Part shown: positions 1 through 9,469 of the stretch, one piece after another | Layout: the number at the start of each line of letters is the position of its first letter | How positions within the stretch are numbered: the first letter of the stretch is position 1 | Assembly (NCBI GenBank): GCA_030530985.1 | Contig: JAUMTX010000001.1 | Span: 26,993 to 90,992 of the forward strand | Length of the DNA: 64,000 bases | Reading direction: 5' to 3' | From: Corynebacterium sp. | GTDB lineage: Bacteria > Actinomycetota > Actinomycetes > Mycobacteriales > Mycobacteriaceae | Notes under the pieces: generated by a model | Told to the model about the DNA's origin: nothing | Databases searched by the model: none | The model's input: the letters and a program-made list of their open reading frames with translations, nothing else | Program-made: the position numbers and the translations under genes

Positions 1-966
1 GAACTGGCCCACGCGCACCAATTTGCCACAGGCAAGGGCGTCAAGGTTGCCATTATTGATACTGGAATTGCACCGCACCCGCGCCTAGCAGGCAGAATAC
101 ACAGTCTGTCCGGTGAGCATGTGGATTGTGATGGCCACGGCACCGTTGTGGCAGGCATTATTGGTGCCGCCCCGGGCAGCGGGGTGACGGGCATTGCCCC
201 GCAGGCAACCCTCATTGATGTGCCGGACCGTGGGGGTAATTTGGAGAGCCTGGCGGATGCCATTATTCGTGCGGTGGATGCCGGCGCCCATGTGATTAAT
301 ATCAGCATTGTGGGTTGCTTTAGCCCCGACAGGCCAGCCAATACAGCCGGGGTGGATAGGGCCTTGGGCTATGCGGAGCGCGAAAATGTGGTGGTCATTG
401 GGGCCGCGGGGAATATTGGCGATGGGTGTGAGGCCGGATCGGTGGTCTACCCGGCGCATGCGCCAACGGTGATTAGTGTGGGGGCTGTGGATAATGGCTA
501 TGCGGTGGCGGGCTATAGTGTGGCCGACCCGAGCCGTTTTGGGGTTAATGCCCCAGGAGCCATGCACATGGGTTTGGCAGCCCAGGGTGGGGGTTTTATT
601 CGCGCCTTGGCCACAGACCGTCCTTTGGTGGGCACGAGTTTTGCTGCCCCTGTGGTCAGTGGGGCCGCAGCCCTGCTGCGCGAGCGCTACCCAGAGGCCA
701 CTGCCGCGGAGATTCGCCAGCGTATTGCGGGTGCCAAGGCGGGCAGTTCCGGCACCATTGAGATTTCTCGTGTGATGAGTGCCCTGCCCTATGATCCGCA
801 CTACCGCCTGGAGGCAGTAAGCTATGAGCGCCCACAAGAAAGACCAGCCGCCAACTATCTTTTGATAGCCGGGGCTGGTCTGCTGGGCGCGCTGTGTTTG
901 CTAGTGCCTTTGGTGTACAGGGCTTCGCGCCGCTTCGACGGACAGGTCGGTGCCAACAGGCAGTAG
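1..966 (+). CDS. mycP: Type VII secretion mycosin (MycP), 5' partial
   Basis: The frame is open from base 1, so the N-terminus lies outside the window; 321 codons are visible. This is a subtilisin-type (S8) membrane-anchored protease of ESX/type VII secretion. The full catalytic triad is present: Asp at nt 58-60 (AIIDTGI), His at nt 136-138 (DGHGTVVAG) and Ser at nt 637-639 (GTSFAAP). A C-terminal hydrophobic segment (about nt 850-910, YLLIAGAGLLGALCLLVPLV) followed by Arg residues is the expected membrane anchor with a short cytoplasmic tail. Mycosins stabilise the ESX membrane complex and process substrates outside the membrane. Its last 66 bases overlap the end of the convergent eccB gene. 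Confidence 0.93.
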   Translation, partial: ELAHAHQFATGKGVKVAIIDTGIAPHPRLAGRIHSLSGEHVDCDGHGTVVAGIIGAAPGSGVTGIAPQATLIDVPDRGGNLESLADAIIRAVDAGAHVINISIVGCFSPDRPANTAGVDRALGYAERENVVVIGAAGNIGDGCEAGSVVYPAHAPTVISVGAVDNGYAVAGYSVADPSRFGVNAPGAMHMGLAAQGGGFIRALATDRPLVGTSFAAPVVSGAAALLRERYPEATAAEIRQRIAGAKAGSSGTIEISRVMSALPYDPHYRLEAVSYERPQERPAANYLLIAGAGLLGALCLLVPLVYRASRRFDGQVGANRQ

Positions 967-2109
967 ACGAATAATATCCCACGGTGCAATAGACGGGTCT
1001 GTCGCCCCCACCATTGCCATGACTTCAGGGCTTGGCACGGAGTGGCGCAGGCCCGTCTCGCCGATCACAAAGAGGCCACTTCCCGTATCCACTGGTAGAG
1101 CACTGGAAAGATCCGAATCATAGTGGGTGGCTTCCGTATCCCCCACCAAAGCGAGGCGTGGAATCTCGCTGTCAAAGAAGCGAATATATTCGGGGGAGGC
1201 ACAGAGCCGCTGGTTTTTGGTATTTTGAAAATCCACAGGAGAATCAGGCAGCAAAATGCCGGAGGTGGCGCGCTCATAGCTGGCCGCATTAATCTCCCGC
1301 TTCGGCACCCCCATATTATGGAATAGACTGTGGTGAAAAGCGCTGATGGGGGCCACTTTATTGTCGAATAGCACCCAATTATCGCTATAGGCTTGGGCGA
1401 GCGGCACCTGGTAGGTTGGCTGTTCCTTCATGGCATTGAGCACTGCGGCCCCCACCTGCCATCGCGGGGTGGAATAGTCGATTCCCAATAGGTCCTGGAT
1501 GGCGCGCCCTTCGACCCCTGCGGGCACGGCGCGGCGCCCCAGTGGGGTGAGCACATGCAGCTCATTGTCATAGTCGACCAGAATGGCCTCATTATCAGCT
1601 AATCGACGCCCCGCCCCAGGGTCACGCGCCTGCACAATAATGCTCGTATCTTGGGTGCACACAGACCAGGCGCGGGGACCAGGTTTACCATCGAGCCAGG
1701 CAGGGGCATCCACAATGCCGAGTGCCTGCCCGCGGGGCATGGTTTTGAGCACCTCATCGGAGGCCTTTTTGGGTTGGACGGGTTTACCCAATAGCAAACG
1801 CCCGGAGGTGATATTGGGCACGGGGTGGAGTTGGCCGGCCTCGCCACGCACATAGAGAGCACCGGCATGGGTGCGAATGAGTTGGGCGTCGCCAGGCTGG
1901 GTGGCTGGTTTGAAAAAGGAATAGACGAGCAGGAGAACAACCCCCAGGATGGCGGCGAAAAGTCCGGCCAGGAAGGCGCGGTTGCGGCGACCGAGGGGGT
2001 CATGAATCATACGAATATCGCCTAGCACCAATCCGTGGAGTAGGCGTTTTTCCAAAAACTTATGGCCGCTGACTTGGGCCTTGGTTGTTGGTGGTAGCAG
2101 GCGTACCAT
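901..2109 (-). CDS. eccB: Type VII secretion core membrane protein EccB
   Basis: The 402-residue protein has the EccB architecture: a short cytoplasmic N-terminus whose segment QVSGHKFL and following DIRMIHDPL are typical of the family, one membrane span (about residues 45-65, AFLAGLFAAILGVVLLLVY), and a large extracytoplasmic part. EccB is one of the conserved components (EccB, C, D, E) of the ESX translocon. It is somewhat shorter than mycobacterial EccB. Its 3' end overlaps the mycP coding region by 66 bases tail to tail, so the last 21 codons are read on both strands. It lies 30 nt downstream of truA on the same strand. The start is chosen because family similarity begins within the first dozen residues. 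Confidence 0.9.
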   Translation of the reverse strand: MVRLLPPTTKAQVSGHKFLEKRLLHGLVLGDIRMIHDPLGRRNRAFLAGLFAAILGVVLLLVYSFFKPATQPGDAQLIRTHAGALYVRGEAGQLHPVPNITSGRLLLGKPVQPKKASDEVLKTMPRGQALGIVDAPAWLDGKPGPRAWSVCTQDTSIIVQARDPGAGRRLADNEAILVDYDNELHVLTPLGRRAVPAGVEGRAIQDLLGIDYSTPRWQVGAAVLNAMKEQPTYQVPLAQAYSDNWVLFDNKVAPISAFHHSLFHNMGVPKREINAASYERATSGILLPDSPVDFQNTKNQRLCASPEYIRFFDSEIPRLALVGDTEATHYDSDLSSALPVDTGSGLFVIGETGLRHSVPSPEVMAMVGATDPSIAPWDIIRLLPVGTDLSVEAARSPVHQRH

Positions 2110-2139
2110 TGCGCATCCTAACTACCCTTTCCCTGCCTA

Positions 2140-2985
2140 TCATTCTAACTCATCACGGCGGGCTTTAGTTTTCGCAATTCGCTCGGCCCACTGATCCTCC
2201 GGCGGGTAGACCACGCCAACAAGGCTGAGCCCGCAGGCATCGGCAATCGGGGTGAGACTGGTGCGCTTGGGGGCTTTGAGCAGGGTGTCCATAATCTCAG
2301 GTTCGTGGCGCCCCTCCCCCACCGCGATGCAGGCGCCAACCAGGCCGCGCACCATATGCCAACAGAAAGCATCAGCATAGACATCGGCCACAAAGAGGTT
2401 GGGTTCACGGTCGGTGGAGATATCACGCCAGCGGAAAACTTGGAGTTCGCGCACGGTAGTGGCATGTTCGCGCAGTTTTGAAAAACCGGCAAAGTCATGC
2501 AGCCCAATGACACGCTGGGCCGCCGCATTCATGCGGTCAATATCCAAGGGGCGTGGCCAATAGGTGGTATCCCTGGCGCGCAGCGGATAAACACCGGCCG
2601 GGTCGTGGCAGAGACGGTATTCATATTGTCTTTGCAGGGCCGAGAAACGCGCATCAAAGTTTGTTGACACCTCAACAATATTTGAAATCCGAATATCGGG
2701 GGGAAGGAGTTTCCGAAGGCGGGTAATCAGGCGTGCGGGGTCGCCATTGGTCGGACGATTATCAATAAGGGAACGGGGCACGTCGGCATGCGCAACCTGC
2801 CCGGCCGCGTGAACGCCGGCGTCGGTACGCCCGGCAACGACCAGTTCAATGGGCGCCTGGGCAATGAGGGATAAAGTATTTTCAATAACGCGTTGGACGG
2901 TCCGGGTTTCAGGATCCTTCTGGCTGGCCCAGCCGTGGAAGTCGGTGCCGTCATAGGAAATATCAAAGCGCAGGCGTATAGTCAC
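2140..2985 (-). CDS. truA: tRNA pseudouridine(38-40) synthase TruA
   Basis: TruA isomerises uridines 38-40 in tRNA anticodon arms. The 281-residue protein opens with RLRFDISYDGTDFHGWASQ and carries the catalytic Asp in AGRTDAGVHA (about residue 54). The length is normal for actinobacterial TruA. It sits downstream of rplQ on the same strand (61 nt gap), the usual order rpoA-rplQ-truA in this group, and is followed by eccB. Confidence 0.96.
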   Translation of the reverse strand: MTIRLRFDISYDGTDFHGWASQKDPETRTVQRVIENTLSLIAQAPIELVVAGRTDAGVHAAGQVAHADVPRSLIDNRPTNGDPARLITRLRKLLPPDIRISNIVEVSTNFDARFSALQRQYEYRLCHDPAGVYPLRARDTTYWPRPLDIDRMNAAAQRVIGLHDFAGFSKLREHATTVRELQVFRWRDISTDREPNLFVADVYADAFCWHMVRGLVGACIAVGEGRHEPEIMDTLLKAPKRTSLTPIADACGLSLVGVVYPPEDQWAERIAKTKARRDELE

Positions 2986-3046
2986 TCAACTAGTGTACAA
3001 AAAAATGGCGCCTACCCGAAGGTAGACGCCAAACCAGATTCCGAAA

Positions 3047-3403
3047 TTACTCGGTTACGAGAGAAATCTGGGACATAGGGGCATTATCGCCCTTACGGTT
3101 CTCGAGCTTCACAATGCGGGTATAACCGCCATTGCGGGAAGCAAACTTAGGAGCGATCTCGTCGAAAAGACGGGATACTACGTCCTTGTTAGGAACTTCC
3201 TTGAGAACATTGCGGCGATCCGCAATAGAACCGGACTTTGCCTTGGTGATGAGCTTCTCTGCGTATGGGCGGAGAAGGCGTGCCTTGGCATCGGTGGTCT
3301 TGATAGCACCGTGCTCGAACAGCTGTGCAGCCAGGTTGGAGAGAATCTTAGCCTGGTGGGAAGCAGAACCGCCGAGACGTGCGCCCTTCTTGGGCTGTGG
3401 CAT
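3047..3403 (-). CDS. rplQ: 50S ribosomal protein L17
   Basis: L17 of the large subunit. The start [17 protein letters not shown] and the block [21 protein letters not shown] are characteristic. At 118 residues it lacks the acidic or Ala-rich C-terminal extension found in several mycolate actinobacteria and resembles the short bacterial form. It follows rpoA by 50 nt and closes the alpha-operon block; truA follows. Confidence 0.97.
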   Translation of the reverse strand: MPQPKKGARLGGSASHQAKILSNLAAQLFEHGAIKTTDAKARLLRPYAEKLITKAKSGSIADRRNVLKEVPNKDVVSRLFDEIAPKFASRNGGYTRIVKLENRKGDNAPMSQISLVTE

Positions 3404-3453
3404 GGTGTACTCCTCGTGTACTTAAATTGGTTTGGTCGCTTTATGCTGCCCGA

Positions 3454-4467
3454 TTACTCGTTATCAGCGTCTGGGTCCTTGAAGTCACCGGTTTCGGCGT
3501 CATACCCTTCCAGAGTGGTTGGGTCGAAGTCTTCCGGTGCGTCCTTCAGGGTCAGGCCGAGAGAAGCCAGCTTAATCTTCACTTCGTTGATGGACTTGGA
3601 ACCGAAGTTACGGATGTCCAGAAGGTCGGATTCGCTGCACTCTGCCAGTTCACCCACGGTGTGGATGTCCTGACGCTTGAGGCAATTGTAGGAACGAACG
3701 GAGAAGTTCAGATCCTCAATAGGCTTATTGTATACGGCGCTGTTCTCATTTTCGACTGGGCTTGGGCCAATCTCAATGCCCTCGGCGCTGGTGTTGAGCT
3801 CGCGAGCGAGGCCAAACAGTTCAACCAGAGTCTTGCCAGCGGAGGCGAGTGCGTCACGTGCAGAGATGGAGTTCTTGGTCTCAACATCGATGATGAGCTT
3901 ATCAAAGTCGGTGCGCTGCTCAACACGAGTAGCCTCGACCTTATAAGTTACCTTCAGAACTGGAGAGTAGATCTGATCCACAGGGATACGACCAATCTCC
4001 TTCTGACCAACATACATCGTTGCTGGAACGTAGCCACGGCCACGCTCGACCACGAGCTCAATATCCAGACGACCCTGAGCATTCAGGGTAGCGATGTGAA
4101 GATCCGGATTGTGAATTTCCACACCAGCTGGAAGCTGGATATCGCCTGCAGTGACCTCACCCTCGCCGTCCTTGCGGAGATACATGACCACAGGCTCATC
4201 AATATCGGAGGACAGAACAATGCCCTTGATATTGAGGATGATGTCGGAAACATCTTCCTTCACCCCTGGGATGGTGGTGAACTCATGAAGAACACCATCA
4301 ATCTTTACGCTGGTAACAGCGGCACCCGGGATGGAGGAAAGAAGGGTGCGACGAAGCGAGTTGCCGAGGGTATAACCGAAACCTGGCTCGAGTGGTTCAA
4401 TGGTGAACCGGGAACGGGCCTGGTCGATTACCTCTTCAGTCAACTTAGGACGCTGAGAAATGAGCAT
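3454..4467 (-). CDS. rpoA: DNA-directed RNA polymerase alpha subunit
   Basis: The 337-residue protein has the alpha N-terminal assembly domain (about 1-230; [20 protein letters not shown] near residue 32 is diagnostic) and the C-terminal helix-hairpin-helix domain (about 250-315; [23 protein letters not shown]) that contacts promoter DNA and activators. An acidic tail follows. It lies between rpsD and rplQ in the standard alpha operon order. Confidence 0.98.
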   Translation of the reverse strand: MLISQRPKLTEEVIDQARSRFTIEPLEPGFGYTLGNSLRRTLLSSIPGAAVTSVKIDGVLHEFTTIPGVKEDVSDIILNIKGIVLSSDIDEPVVMYLRKDGEGEVTAGDIQLPAGVEIHNPDLHIATLNAQGRLDIELVVERGRGYVPATMYVGQKEIGRIPVDQIYSPVLKVTYKVEATRVEQRTDFDKLIIDVETKNSISARDALASAGKTLVELFGLARELNTSAEGIEIGPSPVENENSAVYNKPIEDLNFSVRSYNCLKRQDIHTVGELAECSESDLLDIRNFGSKSINEVKIKLASLGLTLKDAPEDFDPTTLEGYDAETGDFKDPDADNE

Positions 4468-4539
4468 GTTGTAAAACTCCTTGAATGACGACCGCTATAT
4501 GACGCCTGTAGGGCAAGAAACTTGGAATAACTGCAAGTA

Positions 4540-5145
4540 TTACTTCGAGTAGAACTCGACGATGAGCTGCTCCTGGAGTGGAACGTCAATCTGAGCGCGC
4601 TCTGGCAGCTGGTGCACAAGAATACGCAGGGAAGACGGAACAACCTGGAGCCAAGCTGGGACGACAGCGTCGACGAGGTTCTCCTGAGCCTCTTCGAACC
4701 ATGCCATCTTCTGGGACTTTGGACGAACATCGATGATGTCGTAGCGGGAAACCTGGAAGGAAGGAACATTAACCTTCTTGCCATTCACGGTGAAGTGACC
4801 GTGGGAAACCAGCTGACGAGCCTGACGACGGGTACGTGCAAGACCTGCACGGAACACGACGTTGTCGAGACGACCCTCAAGCAGGATGACCAAGTTCTCA
4901 CCGGTCTTACCTGGGCGACGGTTTGCCTCAGCATAGTAGCGACGGAACTGCTTCTCCATTACGCCGTAGGTGAAGCGAGCCTTCTGCTTCTCCTGCAGCT
5001 GAATGAGGTATTCAGATTCCTTGATGCGAGCGCGACCTGCCTGTCCTGGTGGGTACGGACGACGCTCAAATGCCATATCTCCACCAACGAGATCTACGCG
5101 GAGACGGCGGGACTTACGGGTTGCAGGACCGGTATAACGTGCCAT
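4540..5145 (-). CDS. rpsD: 30S ribosomal protein S4
   Basis: S4 is a primary 16S rRNA binder, 201 residues here. The start MARYTGPATRKSRRLRVDL and the S4 RNA-binding domain (about 91-155; RLDNVVFRAGLARTRRQARQ) are clear. The N-terminal zinc-binding cysteines of the C+ form are absent, so this is the zinc-independent C- type. It lies 25 nt after rpsK and 72 nt before rpoA. Confidence 0.98.
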   Translation of the reverse strand: MARYTGPATRKSRRLRVDLVGGDMAFERRPYPPGQAGRARIKESEYLIQLQEKQKARFTYGVMEKQFRRYYAEANRRPGKTGENLVILLEGRLDNVVFRAGLARTRRQARQLVSHGHFTVNGKKVNVPSFQVSRYDIIDVRPKSQKMAWFEEAQENLVDAVVPAWLQVVPSSLRILVHQLPERAQIDVPLQEQLIVEFYSK

Positions 5146-5170
5146 TTACTAGTAACCTTTCCTTTCCCTA

Positions 5171-5575
5171 CTAGACGCGGCGACGCTTCGGCGGACGGCA
5201 GCCATTATGAGGCTGTGGAGTCACGTCGGAGATCGAGTTAACCTCGAGGCCGGCGGCCTGGAGGGAACGGATAGCAGTTTCACGGCCCGAACCTGGGCCC
5301 TTAACGAAAACATCTACCTTCTTCATGCCGTGCTCCATAGCCTTGCGAGCAGCATTTTCAGCAGCAAGCTGAGCGGCGAATGGAGTGGACTTACGGGAAC
5401 CCTTGAAGCCAACATGGCCGGAGGATGCCCAAGCAATAACAGCACCGTTCAGGTCAGTGATAGACACGATGGTGTTGTTGAAGGTGGACTTAATGTGAGC
5501 TGCACCGTGTGCAACATTCTTCTTTACAGCGCGACGGCCGGTACGGCGGGCGCCAGAGCGTGCTTTAGGAGGCAT
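5171..5575 (-). CDS. rpsK: 30S ribosomal protein S11
   Basis: 134-residue S11 of the small-subunit platform. Diagnostic blocks are [33 protein letters not shown], and the basic C-terminus [18 protein letters not shown]. It lies 4 nt downstream of rpsM, indicating translational coupling, and 25 nt upstream of rpsD. Confidence 0.98.
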   Translation of the reverse strand: MPPKARSGARRTGRRAVKKNVAHGAAHIKSTFNNTIVSITDLNGAVIAWASSGHVGFKGSRKSTPFAAQLAAENAARKAMEHGMKKVDVFVKGPGSGRETAIRSLQAAGLEVNSISDVTPQPHNGCRPPKRRRV

Positions 5576-5579
5576 TTAT

Positions 5580-5948
5580 TTACTTCTTCTTTCCGGCGAT
5601 AGTCTTCTTAGGACCCTTACGCGTACGAGCGTTGGTCTTGGTACGCTGACCACGAACAGGAAGGCCACGACGGTGGCGCAGACCCTGGTAGCAGCCGATT
5701 TCGATCTTGCGGCGGATATCAGCCTGAACCTGACGGCGAAGGTCACCCTCCACCTTCCAGGTAGCTTCAATCACGTCACGCAGAGCGGAGACCTGATCGT
5801 CAGTGAGGTTATCAGTGCGAAGATCTGGGGAGATACCAGTCTTCTCCAAAAGCTCCTTGGCACGGGCTGGGCCGATGCCGTAGATATAAGTGAGTGCGAC
5901 CTCCATGCGCTTATTGCGAGGAAGGTCCACACCAGCTAGACGTGCCAT
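5580..5948 (-). CDS. rpsM: 30S ribosomal protein S13
   Basis: 122-residue S13, head of the small subunit. [26 protein letters not shown] is the conserved start region, and the C-terminus ends in the typical basic tail ([17 protein letters not shown]). It heads the alpha operon block, with 169 nt separating it from infA. No rpmJ is found between infA and rpsM, in agreement with the usual corynebacterial arrangement where rpmJ lies elsewhere. Confidence 0.97.
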   Translation of the reverse strand: MARLAGVDLPRNKRMEVALTYIYGIGPARAKELLEKTGISPDLRTDNLTDDQVSALRDVIEATWKVEGDLRRQVQADIRRKIEIGCYQGLRHRRGLPVRGQRTKTNARTRKGPKKTIAGKKK

Positions 5949-6079
5949 GTGGCAAGTACCTTTCCGGTTGTTACAGTGGTTTTCTCCACACTCGTCCCCA
6001 CCACCTGCGCTTTACCCGGTCGGAGCCGGATGATGGGCAAGCTTAGTGGGGCTTTAGCCACTGCAGCCAAAGGAATGTA

Positions 6080-6095
6080 GCGGGCCTCAGCCCGC
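6080..6095. repeat. Hairpin in the infA-rpsM gap
   Basis: The bases 6080-6085 (GCGGGC) and 6090-6095 (GCCCGC) form a perfect 6-bp stem with a CTCA loop, in the 169-nt gap between infA and rpsM. No T-run follows on the minus strand, so it looks more like an attenuator, processing site or leader structure than a classical terminator. The rest of the gap contains a weaker inverted repeat (AGTGG / CCACT near 6045) and must also hold the rpsM leader. Confidence 0.45.
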
Positions 6096-6117
6096 CTGGA
6101 GTGTGGAGGCGAATGTC

Positions 6118-6336
6118 TTATTTATAACGGTAAACGATACGACCGCGGTTTAGGTCATATGGGCTCAGCTCAACAACCACACGGTCCTCAGGAAGAATCC
6201 TGATGTAGTGCTGGCGCATCTTACCACTAATGGTGGCAAGAACCTTGTGGCCATTATCAAGCTCGACGCGGAACATTGCATTTGGCAAAGGCTCGACTAC
6301 GCGACCTTCAACCTCAATGGCACTTTCCTTAGCCAT
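6118..6336 (-). CDS. infA: Translation initiation factor IF-1
   Basis: IF-1 blocks the A site during initiation. The 72-residue product [20 protein letters not shown] is a single OB-fold domain of standard size. The start at 6336 is preferred over an ATG 45 nt upstream because it has the family's N-terminus and a good ribosome binding site (GGAG). It is separated from rpsM by a gap with a hairpin and is preceded upstream by a tandem pair of L,D-transpeptidase genes. Confidence 0.96.
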   Translation of the reverse strand: MAKESAIEVEGRVVEPLPNAMFRVELDNGHKVLATISGKMRQHYIRILPEDRVVVELSPYDLNRGRIVYRYK

Positions 6337-6484
6337 ATCCTCCACTTTTCCGGTAGTTTCAACTACCTGTCGGTGTAACACTTACTTGTTATAGGGGTCG
6401 ATGACACGCCGATGGCGCGCATCAAATTACGAGCTTACACCATTAGTGCTGGAATACCAAATCAATATATATTCTGACCGGCGA

Positions 6485-7198
6485 TTAGTAGATGAAGACC
6501 TGATCGCCAACATTCAAATAGTCAAAGAATGCGATGGAGTCATTGTGCTCCAAGTGGATGCAGCCGGCCGACATAACATTGACGGAACCGGAGTGGAAGG
6601 CCATGCCGGTATTGGTGAAATAGACGGAATTTGGCATTGGGGCCATATTGAATTCGTAGCTGACCTCGTCCTTTACCTTGCGCAGGACCTTAAGGTCGCC
6701 GCGGGTGGTTTCCTGGCCTGGCTTGCCGGAGCTAATGGCCACTGGGCCGTAGCTGGCCACGCCGTCGACCTGCAACCAGGCGCGATTGCCGTCAATATCC
6801 ACACAGGCCTTGGCGGTGATTGGGCATGGGCCATAGTCCACACCGCTAGCTACTCGACGCGCCTGAATATCAGCCAATCGGTCAGCCTCAGCCTTTTCGG
6901 CGGCGAGTCGTTCTGCCTCTGCACGGGCTGCTGCTTCGGCGGCCTGGCGGGCGGCCTCAATTTCGGCTTCCTTCTGGGCAATGACACCAGGGGCGATGGC
7001 GTTAACGACTGTATCAGTAACTCCGCGTGCAAGATCCCGCACAGGCGCAGGGGAATTCTGCGTAGCGGTGTAGACGTCGACACGCGCATTCCACGCGAGA
7101 TCAGCAACGGGGGCTGCCTGGGCCTGGTGGCTGCCGGTGCCGGCGACCAAAGTGACAGTGGCCAGGGCACTTGCAGAAAGAACCTTGAAAGAGCGCAT
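6485..7198 (-). CDS. Secreted L,D-transpeptidase (YkuD domain), copy 1
   Basis: The 237-residue product has a signal peptide (MRSFKVLSASALATVTLVAG, cut near the HQAQA segment), an Ala/Glu/Arg-rich helical or coiled-coil linker (about residues 63-115), and a C-terminal YkuD L,D-transpeptidase domain with the catalytic motif SAGCIHL preceded by the conserved HSGSV His. These enzymes make 3-3 peptidoglycan cross-links or attach proteins to the wall. The start at 7198 has a GGAG site 7 nt upstream; earlier in-frame ATGs do not. It is a tandem paralogue of the next gene (7288-7986), with which it shares domain order and the linker. Confidence 0.88.
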   Translation of the reverse strand: MRSFKVLSASALATVTLVAGTGSHQAQAAPVADLAWNARVDVYTATQNSPAPVRDLARGVTDTVVNAIAPGVIAQKEAEIEAARQAAEAAARAEAERLAAEKAEADRLADIQARRVASGVDYGPCPITAKACVDIDGNRAWLQVDGVASYGPVAISSGKPGQETTRGDLKVLRKVKDEVSYEFNMAPMPNSVYFTNTGMAFHSGSVNVMSAGCIHLEHNDSIAFFDYLNVGDQVFIY

Positions 7199-7224
7199 AC
7201 TACTCCACATCAATCATGTTTTAA

Positions 7225-7272
7225 AAAAAGAAATAAAAAAAGAACACCGCACATTATACGCCTGCGGTGTTC
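7225..7272 (-). terminator. Rho-independent terminator after L,D-transpeptidase copy 2
   Basis: A 10-bp perfect stem (GAACACCGCA at 7242-7251, TGCGGTGTTC at 7263-7272) is followed on the minus strand by a long T-rich run (7220-7241). It lies just after the stop of the gene at 7288-7986, so copy 2 and copy 1 are probably separate transcription units. Confidence 0.85.
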
Positions 7273-7287
7273 AAAATTTGTGAAATT

Positions 7288-7986
7288 TTAGTAGATGTAG
7301 ACTCGGTCGCCCACATTCAGGTGGTTGAAGAAGGTTGGGGCGGCCTCGGCATCCAGGTGGATGCAGCCGTGGCTCAGAACCTCAACGCTGCCCTGGTGGA
7401 AGGCCATGCCATTGGCGGTGAAGTAGACGGAATATGGCATTGGGGCCATATTATAAATGTAGCTCACTTCATTCTTGACCTTGCGCAACACTGGAAGGTC
7501 GCCGGTGGCGGTGTTATAGCCTGGGGCGCCGTGGCTGATCTTGGTTGGGCCATAGATCTTCACGCCATCCTGCTGGAGCCATGCGCGATTATTTTTCAAA
7601 TCCACACAAGCCTTGGCGGTCTTTGGGCATGGGCCATAGTCGAAGTTGCGCTCTGCTTCCAAGCGGGCTTCCTCGGCAATGCGCTCGGCCTCAAGGCGCT
7701 GGCGCTCTGCTTCCTGCTCGGCGGCAATGCGTGCTGCTTCTTCAGCGGCGATGCGTGCCTCTTCTTCTTTTTCAAAAATGACGCCTGGGGCCACAAAGTT
7801 CACAATATTATCTGTGGTGCCACGGGCAAAGTCACGAACAGGGATTGGGGAGTTTTCGGTTGCAGCATAGACCTGTTGGCGAGTATTCCATGCATCGGTG
7901 CGAATATCAGCCTGGGCATCATGGGGTGCCTGTGCCATCAGACCTGCACCTAGGGCGACTGCGGCGAATACTTTAATGAGACGCAA
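7288..7986 (-). CDS. Secreted L,D-transpeptidase (YkuD domain), copy 2
   Basis: A TTG start at 7986 is chosen because a strong GGAGG lies 4-5 nt upstream and the sequence from it (RLIKVFAAVALGAGLMAQA) is a proper signal peptide; an in-frame ATG 27 nt upstream lacks a binding site. The product (232 residues) has a Glu/Ala/Arg-rich coiled-coil linker (about residues 65-110) and a YkuD domain with the HQGSV His and catalytic Cys in SHGCIHL. It is a paralogue of the gene at 6485-7198, with conserved flanks such as YGPCPKTAKACVD. One L,D-transpeptidase gene beside infA is normal in corynebacteria; two in tandem suggests local duplication. Confidence 0.87.
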   Translation of the reverse strand: MRLIKVFAAVALGAGLMAQAPHDAQADIRTDAWNTRQQVYAATENSPIPVRDFARGTTDNIVNFVAPGVIFEKEEEARIAAEEAARIAAEQEAERQRLEAERIAEEARLEAERNFDYGPCPKTAKACVDLKNNRAWLQQDGVKIYGPTKISHGAPGYNTATGDLPVLRKVKNEVSYIYNMAPMPYSVYFTANGMAFHQGSVEVLSHGCIHLDAEAAPTFFNHLNVGDRVYIY

Positions 7987-8068
7987 TTGTCCTCCATTAT
8001 TTGAAATAAACACAATTGCGCCTCAGTATACAGTAATTTCGATACTTAAAGCCAGCTGATTTTTAGAA

Positions 8069-8863
8069 TTAGCTGCGCGGGGTCAAAATTCGTGGCCCAC
8101 CTGCGGTTGCTGCCACGGTGTGCTCCCAGTGGGCGGCCCAGGAACCATCAATGGTGACGACTGTCCAATCATCCTCCAGAACAGCATTATCCACTGTACC
8201 CAGGGTCAGCATTGGTTCAATGGCAAGCACGGAGCCTTCCTGCAGAATCGGGCCGCGACCCGGGCGACCTTCATTGGCAAGGTATGGATCCATGTGCATT
8301 TCGCGGCCAATGCCGTGGCCACCATAGCCATCAACAATGAAAAGCTCCACGCCAAACTTCTGCTCTGCCTTGCGGGTTGCAACCTCAAGCGCATGAGACA
8401 CATCGGTGAGGTGGTTGCCTGGAACCATGGCTTTCATGCCTTCCATCAAAACCCACTCGGTTGCCCTATTGAGCTTATCGACGTCCTCCGCAAGCTCACC
8501 AATTCCAAAACTCCAGGCGGAGTCGCCCACCCAGCCATCCAGGGTGGCACCGCAGTCAATGCTGAGCAGGTCGCCTTCTTCAAGGACGACTTCGGCGGAA
8601 GGAATGCCGTGAACAATCACATCATTATTTGATGCGCAGATGGATCCTGGGAAGCCACCGTAGCCCTTGAAGGTTGGGATGGCGCCGGCCTCACGGATGG
8701 TGGTTTCTGCAATTTCATCCAATTCCAGGGTGGATACGCCTGGCTTGGCGGCTGCGCGCACATTCTGCAATGCCTGGCCTACAATGCGGCCGGCGGCCTC
8801 CATGGCATCCAGTTCGCCTGGGGTCTTGGCTGGGATGGTCTTGGTCTTTTTACGAAAACCCAT
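8069..8863 (-). CDS. map: Methionine aminopeptidase, type I
   Basis: 264 residues. It removes N-terminal Met from nascent proteins. Metal ligands are in family positions: Asp in LSIDCG and DSAWSF, His in [10 protein letters not shown], Glu in LAIEPM and the C-terminal WEHT segment. A terminator separates it from the upstream adk, so it is probably transcribed from its own promoter in the 60-nt gap. The order secY-adk-map-infA is standard in actinobacteria. Confidence 0.96.
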   Translation of the reverse strand: MGFRKKTKTIPAKTPGELDAMEAAGRIVGQALQNVRAAAKPGVSTLELDEIAETTIREAGAIPTFKGYGGFPGSICASNNDVIVHGIPSAEVVLEEGDLLSIDCGATLDGWVGDSAWSFGIGELAEDVDKLNRATEWVLMEGMKAMVPGNHLTDVSHALEVATRKAEQKFGVELFIVDGYGGHGIGREMHMDPYLANEGRPGRGPILQEGSVLAIEPMLTLGTVDNAVLEDDWTVVTIDGSWAAHWEHTVAATAGGPRILTPRS

Positions 8864-8885
8864 TATTTCAAAAATCCTCTATAGC

Positions 8886-8912
8886 GAAAGAAAAAGGGCC
8901 CGAAGGCCCTTC
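8886..8912 (-). terminator. Terminator between adk and map
   Basis: Stem AAGGGCC (8894-8900) / GGCCCTT (8905-8911) with a CGAA loop, followed on the minus strand by a T-rich run. It lies 12 nt after the adk stop. Confidence 0.8.
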
Positions 8913-8923
8913 ATCTGAATTAT

Positions 8924-9469
8924 TTACTTGCCGAGTGCTGCCAGGGTGCGCTCGTTGATTTCATCAACGGTGCCCTCTGCCTCAATGGTGATGAGCTCAT
9001 CGCCATAGTGGTCAATCAGCGGTGCGGTCTCGGTGCGGTACACCTGCAGGCGGGTGCGGATAGTGTCCTCATTATCATCGGCGCGGCCGCGGGCGAGCAT
9101 GCGCTCCACGACTACATCCTCAGAAACGGAGTAGTTAACTACTGCGTCGAGCTTCTGGCCCTTGTCTGCAAGCATCTTTTCAAGAATTTCGGCCTGCTCC
9201 ACGGTGCGTGGGAAGCCGTCGAGAAGGAAGCCATCAGCAGCGTCATCCTGGGAAAGACGGTCTGCAACCATGCGAGCGGTGACGTCGGTAGGCACAAGCT
9301 TACCGGCATCAATATAGCTCTTTGCCTCTACACCAAGTGGGGTTTCCTGGCCAATATTGGCGCGGAAGAGATCACCGGTGGAGATATGTGGAATGCCGAG
9401 CTTCTCGGAGAGAATGAGGGCCTGGGTGCCCTTGCCGGCACCAGGAGGGCCAAGGAGTACTAGTCTCAT
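8924..9469 (-). CDS. adk: Adenylate kinase (short form)
   Basis: Interconverts ATP + AMP and 2 ADP. The 181-residue product starts with the P-loop [12 protein letters not shown] and has the AMP-binding [12 protein letters not shown]. It lacks the long LID domain insert and is the short actinobacterial type. Its ATG overlaps the secY stop codon by 4 nt (ATGA), so translation is coupled to secY. Confidence 0.97.
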   Translation of the reverse strand: MRLVLLGPPGAGKGTQALILSEKLGIPHISTGDLFRANIGQETPLGVEAKSYIDAGKLVPTDVTARMVADRLSQDDAADGFLLDGFPRTVEQAEILEKMLADKGQKLDAVVNYSVSEDVVVERMLARGRADDNEDTIRTRLQVYRTETAPLIDHYGDELITIEAEGTVDEINERTLAALGK

